From Taxawa tesnikishii (nom. ined.) (lineage: Eukaryota > Ascomycota > Dothideomycetes > Dothideales): a stretch of 64,000 bases of DNA. The translations under genes were made by a program, and so were the position numbers. Positions 56,671 through 64,000 of the stretch are shown in pieces. Positions within the stretch are counted from its first letter, which is position 1. The number at the start of each line of letters is the position of its first letter. The notes below the pieces were generated by a model. That model was given only the letters and a program-made list of their open reading frames with translations. It searched no databases and was not told where the DNA came from. The stretch covers positions 1-64,000 of the forward strand of contig JAPDRO010000031.1 in the NCBI GenBank assembly GCA_030247885.1, given 5' to 3'.

Positions 56671-57045
56671 GAGAAAAAAAACCTTAATTACTATTATTCT
56701 GGTGAAACTAATAATATAATTAAGTATTACGGTTGATCTGGGTTTAAAGGTCTATATGTTAATAGTAATGGAGTCCAAATATTAGAGCAACATGACACTT
56801 TTAAGCCTCAGTTAACATACTATGATTATTTAAAAGCTAGCCCCTATGAAAAACACAGTGTCCACGTAATTTTAACTTGGATGGGTACCTTACATGGTGT
56901 GCCTAATGTAGAGGGAAAATCCTTAATATTATCTGAATTACAAGCTAGTAAAAATCCGTTTAAGCATAATCACACATTAGGTACTTTTCAGGGTGATAAG
57001 GTTAAAATTCTGCATAATGGTAAAAAAATTATGCAGATTTTTTAA
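56671..57045 (+). pseudogene. orf120, 5'-truncated unknown ORF between cob and rns
   Basis: A frame without ATG opens after a TAA and runs about 120 codons to a TAA at 57045: YYYSGETNNIIKYYGWSGF, GVQILEQHDTFKPQLTYYDY, then KHSVHVILTWMGTLHGVPN and TLGTFQGDKVKILHNGKK. One TGA is Trp. The composition is that of a soluble protein; I do not recognise the family. A first ATG occurs only at about residue 71. It is probably the 3' end of a lost ORF, since the upstream side begins with a T-run hairpin element (56643-56664) that could mark the junction. Confidence 0.5.
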
Positions 57046-57244
57046 AAATAAAATAAAAATAAAATAAAATATATAGCGCTTTTTTAAAAATAAAATAAAA
57101 ATAAAATATATAGCGCTTTTTTAAAAATAAAAAATATAAAAATTTAATTATATTTTATATATTATATAGCTAAACATTTAGCTATTTTGAATATTAGGCT
57201 AAGTTTCTCATTAGTAATGTAATGGTATTATAAACTAATAAAAA

Positions 57245-58788
57245 CATAAAAATATTGAGTTTGATGATGGCTCTGATTGAACGCTGTCCAAGTACTTGAC
57301 ACATGCTAATCGTACGTCATAGGATTAATCCTATGAAGTGGTGTACAGGTGAGTAAATGAAGTTATAGCTGCCTTAGAGTAAGGAAAAAATCCCTTATAC
57401 GATTTTTTTTGAATAAAAAAATGAAAAGAAAATAAAATTTCGCTTTAAGATGTTTATAACTATCTCGGGTAAGTAGTAGTTAAGGTAATTGCTTAACTAG
57501 CTGAAATCCGTAGTCGTGACTGAGAGGTCGATCGACCACATTGGGTCTGAAAAAACCCCAATGCGTATTAGTACAGCAGTGAGGAATATTGGTCAATGGC
57601 CGAAAGGCTGAACCAGTAACTTGGAAGAATGTAAGTGTATTATAGTAATACAGTAACGATTAACTCGTATAAAATTCTAAATAGGATAATGATAATGACA
57701 ATTTCCTATTTATAAGTCTTGACCAAATTACGTGCCAGCAGTCGCGGTAATACGTAGAAGACTAGTGTTAGTCATCTTTATTAGGTTTAAAGGGTACCTA
57801 GACGGTATATCAAGCCCCTAAAGGGAACGGATATTCTAGAGTTTTATGTGAGAGGTATATATTAGTACTATTGGTGTAGAGATGAAATTCTTTGATACTA
57901 ATGGAACGGATAACAGCGAAGGCATCCTTCTATGTAAAAACTGACGTTGAGGGACGAAGGCTTGGGTAGCAATAAGGATTAGATACCCTAGTAGTCCAAG
58001 CAGAAAATGATGAATGTCATAGATTAACCGGGGCAAATGACGTGTGCAAGCTTGCTTAGGTTAAAAGCCAAATGCAACTGACCTTGCATAGCTGGTTAGT
58101 ATGCGTCAGTCTTTAGCACATCGATCTATAAATGAAAGTGTAAGCATTCCACCTCAAGAGTAATATGGCAACATATAAACTGAAATCATTAGACCGTTTC
58201 TGAAACCAGTAGTGAAGTATGTTATTTAATTCGATGATCCGCGAAAAACCTTACCACAGTTTGAATAACATTAAATTGTACAAGCGCTGCACGGCTGTCT
58301 TTAGTTAATGTCGTGAGATTCTGGTTAGATCCATTAAATTAACGTAAACCCTGACTTTATTTGTTATTATAAAGTAGTTCTCCGCTATACTGGATGTGAT
58401 AATAGGGATTAAGACAAGTCATCATGGCCTAAATACTGTGGGCTATAGACGTGCCACATACGCCTTAACAAAGAGAGGCAAAAATGCGAATTTGAGCTAA
58501 TCTCCAAAGTTGGATATAATATGGATTGTAGTCTGTAACTCGACTACATGAATAAGGAATTACTAGTAATCGTGAATCACCATCGTCACGGTGAATCTAA
58601 TCTCAGCTAGGTACTAACCACTCGTCAGGCGCTGAAAGGAGTATGTGCAATAAGTTTGGTTTCTTGTTAATCTCCCCTCATCGTAAAAAGGCGATGATAT
58701 TTTTTCAAGCAATCTTCGTATGCATGACTTTGATTGGTGTTAAGTCGAAATATGGTTCGTGTAATGGAAATTGCACGGGATGAATAAA
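57245..58788 (+). rRNA. rns: Small-subunit rRNA (mirror copy, variant tract)
   Basis: Mirror of 40362-41905. The tract at about 57490-57525 reads CTGAAATCCGTAGTCGTGAC against CTTAAGCCCGTAGTCGAAAC in the central copy; the rest is nearly identical. Confidence 0.93.
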
Positions 58789-58831
58789 AATTAACCACAC
58801 ACCCAACCCCATTAATAAATAAAAAAATAAA

Positions 58832-58917
58832 AGGAAGGTTCCATTTGTTGGTATGATGGGTTGAGCTGTAAACTCAATGGCTGTAGGCCATCGAAGGTTC
58901 GATTCCTTTTCTTCCTA
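58832..58917 (+). tRNA. trnY(gua): tRNA-Tyr (GUA), mirror copy
   Basis: Mirror of 40233-40318. Confidence 0.92.
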
Positions 58918-58934
58918 TAGTTATATTTATTTAA

Positions 58935-59007
58935 AGCCCTTATAGCTCAACGGTAGAGCGGAATACTGTTAATATTTTGATAGATGTTCGATTCATCTTA
59001 AGGGCTT
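58935..59007 (+). tRNA. trnN(guu): tRNA-Asn (GUU), mirror copy
   Basis: Mirror of 40142-40214; the spacer before it differs slightly. Confidence 0.9.
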
Positions 59008-59313
59008 AAGATATTTTTAGTTTGAATGTTTGTATATTAACTTTAAATTTACAATAAATTATATTATATAATATTTATATCTAGCGCTTTTTTTTGCGTT
59101 AAAAAAGTAACTTACTTTTTAGTTATTTTTTAAAAAAATTTTATAAATTTTTTTATAATAAATTATACATATAGCGCTTTTTTTTGCGTTAAAAAAGTAA
59201 TTTACTTATATAGTTATTATACAGTATTTATCTAAAGATGTTTTATTATCTTTTACTTTTTATATTTTGCATATAAACTAGAGATTAAATAGACATTAAT
59301 TTTTAATTATATT

Positions 59314-60065
59314 ATGCTTAATCTATTAGAGAATTTCTTTATTTATTGTGACGCCCCTAGAGCGTGAGGTGTATATTTCAAGATAGTGCGAGTCCTCAGA
59401 TGGAAGCACTGGTTGAATTACATGACAACATTATGTTTTACTTAGTTATTATACTTTTTGGTGTAGGTTGAATATTACTATCTGTAATTAGAAATTATGT
59501 ATACAGCAAATCTCCTATAAGTAATAAATACCTTAATCACGGTACACTTATAGAATTAATTTGAACTATTACACCTGCATTTATATTAATATTAATCGCA
59601 TTCCCTTCATTCAAATTATTATATTTAATGGATGAAGTTACTGACCCATCTTTAACTGTATTTGTAGAAGGTCATCAATGATATTGAAGTTACCAATACC
59701 CAGATTTCTTAAGCGAGGATGAAGAAGAATTAGAATTTGATTCTTATCTAGTTCCTGAATCAGATCTGGAAGACGGAGCTTTAAGAAATTTAGAAGTGGA
59801 TAACAGGGTTATATTACCTGAACTTACACATGTGAGATTTATTATTTCTTCTGGTGACGTAATACACTCATATGCCTGCCCAGCTTTAGGGATTAAATGT
59901 GATGCCTACCCGGGTAGATTAAATCAAGTGTCTGTTCTTATTAATAGAGAAGGAACATTCTTTGGACAATGTTCAGAAATCTGTGGTATTTTACATAGTT
60001 CTATGCCTATAGTTATCCAGTCAATTTCCCTAGAAAAATTCTTAACTTGATTACAAGAACAGTAA
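59314..60065 (+). CDS. cox2: Cytochrome c oxidase subunit 2 (mirror copy)
   Basis: Mirror of 39084-39835, with the same missing T near 59379-59381. Confidence 0.96.
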
Positions 60066-60566
60066 TCCTAAAAGAGAATATATACTTTTTAGATTTAATA
60101 GCATATTATAGATTAAAAGGAATTGTTGCAATAGTATTTTATGAATTTAACTTTAGAAGAACACAAACAGCTCGGACTGTTTCGAGATACTGCTTAAGAC
60201 TAAGAATGTACGTTGACCAGATGTTATTATATTTAGATATGCATAATATAATATTGTTTATAGACGCAAATGGGTCTCTTTTTGCAGAAATACCTCCAGA
60301 TTCTAGAGTAAACATGGAAAATGCCCATATTTAGATTGAATCTTTAGATAGGAGTATTAATATTTGATCAGAAATGCTAAGGGACGCATATAATGAGTTA
60401 GTTAACTTAGATATAGAGTTAGTCCGTTTTGGGGTTAGGGTAGCTGACACAACATCAGTGCATTCTAACTTCAGACGAGCTAGAGATGCCCATAGTAGAT
60501 ACACGTCTAGACTTAGATTGGAATAATTTAGGTCTTATATTACCTTTGCCCTGTAAACCTTTAAAG
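60066..60566 (+). pseudogene. Decayed ORF directly downstream of cox2
   Basis: After the cox2 stop a frame continues (KENIYFLDLIAYYRLKGIVA, then FNFRRTQTARTVSRYCLRL and DQMLLYLDMHNIILFIDANG) to a TAG at 60332, and resumes in the same frame (IESLDRSINIWSEMLRDAYN). A later frame gives a protein-like tail (TSDELEMPIVDTRLDLDWNN, ending LPLPCKPLK). The segment IAYYRLKG matches the nad4L C-terminus at nucleotide level over about 23 bases (60096-60118 against 61708-61730). There is no clear ATG. It is a hydrophilic soluble protein of unknown family, interrupted at least twice. Both copies agree. Confidence 0.5.
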
Positions 60567-60928
60567 TAATTATTTATATATTAATACTAATAATAGTATA
60601 AAATTTGCTTTTTGCTATCGCTTTTTAATAAAAAAATATAAAATAAAAGGTTAATAACAATAACTCTAGAATAATAATAACTCTATAATATTTAGAGGTG
60701 TATTTCATATATATTTATATAAGCTAGCTTGTTATTTTAACTCTAAAATATTAGTAGTTTTAAATATAAGAGTTTAGAGTTTTTGCTCTTACCTTTGTAG
60801 GAGCTCTGTCTATATTATTTTTTTATCTTTTGATTAATATATCATAGAGATAAAACTTCCAAAGTACTATTGCATAAGTCATTCTGTGTTTTGCTAAAGC
60901 CTTTTTTACTTAAGGCTATTTTTTGCTT

Positions 60929-61309
60929 TATATGTTGAATTTTATTCAAATGTGGAATAATATTAGCACCAGTATATGCAGATAGCGATAGTTAATTAGA
61001 AGAGTTAGCCAAAAAGGACAAAGGGAAAGGTAGAGCTATTGAAGCTGAAAATCCTTCATCAGAACAGGGATTATATCCTAAGAGTTTAAGTGATGAAAAA
61101 AAGCCCAAATAGAGTATGATTTAGAGTATGCTAAGATGTTACAGGAACGTTAATATACAATATATGATGAAGCTAAATCATATCAACCTATACAAGATGT
61201 ATATGCTTATTCTGATAGTTCTTAGAGTGTTATTCTTATAGTTCTTATACTATTATTCACACGGATTCATATTCAGATGATAGCGAAAAACTCAAAACAA
61301 TAGAATTTA
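60929..61309 (+). pseudogene. Decayed acidic/hydrophilic ORF upstream of nad4L
   Basis: Open pieces read ADSDS-stop-LEELAKKDKGKGRAIEAENP, SSEQGLYPKSLSDEKK, then, in another frame, IEYDLEYAKMLQER and YDEAKSYQPIQDVYAYSDSS. The pieces have the composition of one disordered protein broken by stops and frame changes. Family unknown; the same strand and neighbourhood as the remnant at 60066-60566 suggest one former insertion between cox2 and nad4L. Confidence 0.45.
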
Positions 61310-61369
61310 TTCCTCTTTCTAATACTTTTATCTACAGCTATTTCTTTAGCTACTAGTATTTAAATCTTA

Positions 61370-61460
61370 TTTATTTTTACTCTAAAAGCTTAAACTTTTT
61401 ACTTTAAAAGCTTAGGCATTTTAACTTTAAGAGCTTAGAATTTTTAACTCTAAATTTTTA
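61370..61460. repeat. Imperfect tandem repeat before nad4L
   Basis: Four imperfect copies of (A/T)TTTTACT(C/T)TAAAAGCTTA in about 85 bp. Mirror at about 37689-37779. Confidence 0.7.
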
Positions 61461-61488
61461 GTCATTTTTATATACAAATTTTTGAAAT

Positions 61489-61758
61489 ATGAATTTTTCA
61501 ATCTTTTTATTCTTAATAGGGATATTAGGTTTTGTGTTAAATAGAAAAAACATCATACTAATGTTAATTTCAATAGAAATTATGTTATTATCTATAACAT
61601 TTTTAATATTAATAAGTTCACTTAGTTTTGATGATATATTAGGACAAACATTTGCTATATATATTATAACAATAGCAGGAGCAGAATCTGCAATAGGTTT
61701 AGGAATTTTAGTAGCATATTATAGATTAAGAGGAAGTATATCAATACAATATAAATAA
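61489..61758 (+). CDS. nad4L: NADH dehydrogenase subunit 4L (mirror copy)
   Basis: Mirror of 37390-37659, identical 89 residues. Confidence 0.97.
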   Translation: MNFSIFLFLIGILGFVLNRKNIILMLISIEIMLLSITFLILISSLSFDDILGQTFAIYIITIAGAESAIGLGILVAYYRLRGSISIQYK

Positions 61759-63725
61759 TGTATTTAACATTGATAATTTTACCTTTATTAGGTTCAATAA
61801 TTTCAGGTTTCTTTGGAAGAAAGGTTGGAGTAAGAGGAGCACATATAATAACATGTTTATCCGTAATAATAACAACAACTTGTGCAATACTGGCTTTTTT
61901 GAAGTAGGTTTAAACAACATTCCAGTGACAATTCATTTGTTCAGATGAATTGATTCTGAATCATTAAATATATCTTGAGGTTTCAATTTTGATAGTTTAA
62001 CTGTATCTATGTTGATACCTGTATTAATAGTATCTAGTTTAGTACACGTATATTCTATAAGTTACATGAGTCATGATCCACATAATCAAAGATTTTTCAG
62101 TTATTTAAGTTTATTCACTTTTATGATGATTATACTTGTAACAGGAAATAATTATTTAATAATGTTTGTAGGTTGAGAAGGTGTAGGTGTTTGTTCATAT
62201 CTTTTAGTAAATTTTTGATTTACTAGAATAGCAGCAAATCAAAGTTCTTTATCTGCATTATTAACTAATAGAGTAGGTGATTGTTTATTAACTGTAGGTA
62301 TGTTTGCAATATTATGATCTTTTGGAAATATAGATTATAGTACAGTATTTGCATTAGCACCTTATTATAATGAAACAATAATTACAATTATTGGTATTTG
62401 TTTATTAATAGGTGCTACAGCTAAAAGTTCACAGGTTGGTTTACATATTTGATTACCACAAGCTATGGAAGGTCCAACACCTGTGTCTGCTTTAATACAC
62501 GCCGCTACTATGGTTACAGCAGGAGTATATTTATTAATGAGATCATCACCTTTAATAGAATATAGTTCAACAGTATTAGTACTTTGTTTATGATTAGGTG
62601 CTATAACTACAGTATTCAGTTCTTTAATTGGTTTATTCCAACAAGATATTAAAAAAGTTATTGCTTATTCAACTATGAGTCAATTAGGTATGATGGTAAT
62701 AGCTGTTGGTTTATCAAGTTATAACTTAGCTTTATTCCATTTAGTAAATCATGCTTTCTATAAAGCGTTATTATTCTTAGGTGCTGGTTCAGTTATACAT
62801 GCAGTAGCAGATAACCAAGATTTTAGAAAATATGGAGGTTTAAGAGAATTCTTACCTTTAACATATTCAGTTATGTTAATAGCTTCATTAAGTTTAGTAG
62901 CTGTACCTTTTATGACAGGATTCTATTCTAAAGATTTTATCCTTGAGTCTGCATATGGACAATATTATCTATCAAGTACTATAGTTTATTTTGTAGCTAC
63001 AATAGGTGCTATGTTTACTACACTTTATTCAGCTAAAGTATTATATCTAACTTTCTTAGCTAATCCTAATGGTCCTTTAGTAAATTATAAACATGCTCAT
63101 GAAGGTGACTTGTTTATGACTATACCATTAATTATTTTAGCTATTTTCTCAATATTCTTTGGATATTTAACTAAAGATATTTTTATAGGATTAGGAACTG
63201 GTTTCTTTACAGATAATAGTTTATTTATTCATCCTAGTCATGAAATAATGTTAGATACAGAATTTGCTGTACCTACATTCTTTAAATTATTACCATTTGT
63301 ATTTACTGTATCATTAAGTATACTTTCTGTATTATTATCAGAATTCTTACCTAAATTACTTATTAATTTTAAATTCTCAAGATTAGGTTATAATATCTTT
63401 AGTTTCTTTAATCAACGTTTCTTAATTGAACTATTCTACAATAGATATATTACAGATCTGGTTTTAAAATTAGGGGTCAAACAACTAAGGTTATTGACAA
63501 AGGTTCTGTAGAATTATTAGGTCCTTATGGTTTAGAAAAGGATTGGTTAATTTAAGTAGAAATATTGCAAGTTTAGATACTGGTGTTATTACATCATATG
63601 CCTTATATATATTAGTAGGTTTAATATTTTACATACTAACACCTTACTTAGCTATGACGGATAATAATTTATTTATTATAATAATATTTGCTTTATTAAC
63701 TACAATTAAAAGCATAAAAATATAA
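61758..63725 (+). CDS. nad5: NADH dehydrogenase subunit 5 (mirror copy)
   Basis: Mirror of 35423-37390 with the same three single-base losses (near 61885-61890, 63473-63476 and 63536-63539). One Ile/Val difference near the C-terminus ([10 protein letters not shown] here, [10 protein letters not shown] in the central copy). Confidence 0.95.
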
Positions 63726-63836
63726 AATGAGCTAATTTTAAGATAAAAATTTTTTATATCTCTTTAAACCTAGAGTTTTGCATGTGAAAGTCGTCTTTAC
63801 ACTAGAAGTTTAGCCTGGCTAATCTTAATTTTATTT

Positions 63837-63959
63837 TAGTATTATATTTGGATTCAAAAACAATCCAAATATTACTTTAGTATTATATTCAAATTTAAAA
63901 ATAATTCAAATATTACTTTAGTATTATATTCAAATTTAAAAATAATCCAAATATTAATG
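63837..63959. repeat. Three tandem copies of a 41-bp unit (mirror)
   Basis: Mirror of 35190-35312. Confidence 0.85.
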
Positions 63960-64000
63960 TTTACATACTAAAGGTGAATGCAAAAATTATAAAAATAAAA

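Larger units (their letters stand above)
49725..64000 (-). repeat. Right mirror unit (reverse complement of about 35148-49224)
   Basis: Position p pairs with about 99148-p outside rnl. Inside rnl the pairing sum rises from 98949 at the gap to 99148 past the gene, because the two rnl versions differ by about 200 nt. Gene order is the same. The window ends inside the 41-bp repeat zone upstream of trnE. Confidence 0.97.

Noticed and set aside
57836-58036. 66-residue frame inside rns
   Set aside because: Antisense of the 790-loop region of the rRNA; composition forced by rRNA.

Overview
This window is fungal mitochondrial DNA, most likely from a basidiomycete. It is very AT-rich, TGA is read as tryptophan throughout (trnW has anticodon TCA), genes lie on both strands, rps3 stands free outside rnl, and all respiratory-chain genes of a filamentous fungus are present: nad1-6, nad4L, cob, cox1-3, atp6, atp8, atp9, rps3, rnl, rns, 27 tRNA genes including duplicates, and an RNase P RNA gene (rnpB). 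No intron was found in any gene.

The window is not one continuous genome. It is built from copies of one mitochondrial unit laid head-to-head and tail-to-tail and separated by two 500-N gaps (13857-14356 and 49225-49724). Bases 14357-49224 (34,868 bp) form one nearly complete unit. Bases 1-13856 are the reverse complement of 14357-28213, and 49725-64000 are the reverse complement of about 35148-49224. Both gaps fall at the same place, inside domain V/VI of rnl, and only about 30-35 nt of rnl are missing there. If 49224 is joined to 14357 the unit closes into a circle of about 34.9 kb with a whole rnl. I read the layout as scaffolding of several mitochondrial contigs, not as a natural palindrome.

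Central unit in order: rnl 3' part, trnT, trnM, trnM, a scrambled zone (copy of the cox1 5' region fused to nad2 pieces, orf161, decayed trnV), nad4, a homing-endonuclease remnant, trnL(UAA), trnK, atp9, trnR(ACG), trnG, trnD, trnS(GCU), orf231 with a PD-(D/E)XK-like motif, trnW, trnI, cox3, trnC, atp8, atp6, rnpB, rps3, trnR(CCU), nad6, nad1. Then on the minus strand come trnR(UCU), a cox2 tail copy, cox1, a second trnV with a nad2 5' copy, a decayed GIY-YIG endonuclease, trnM/H/Q/L/F/A/E, nad5, nad4L, cox2, trnN, trnY and rns. The plus strand then carries cob, trnV, nad2, nad3, trnS(UGA), trnP and the rnl 5' part. The nad subunits, cob, cox1-3 and atp6/8/9 encode membrane subunits of complexes I, III, IV and V. 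The rRNAs, tRNAs, Rps3 and RNase P RNA support their translation and tRNA maturation.

Two things stand out. First, the copies are near-identical even in spacers, yet they differ in short, dense tracts confined to conserved genes (nad4, atp6, cob, rns and especially the rnl expansion segments). The central unit's rnl tract looks less AT-rich than the rest of the genome, and tracts in the other genes hint the same way. This points either to recombination with a diverged mitochondrial genome or to cross-species read mixing. Second, many essential genes share single-base length faults in homopolymers in both copies, which look like consensus errors. Entries below describe the central unit in full; mirror copies are listed briefly with their differences.
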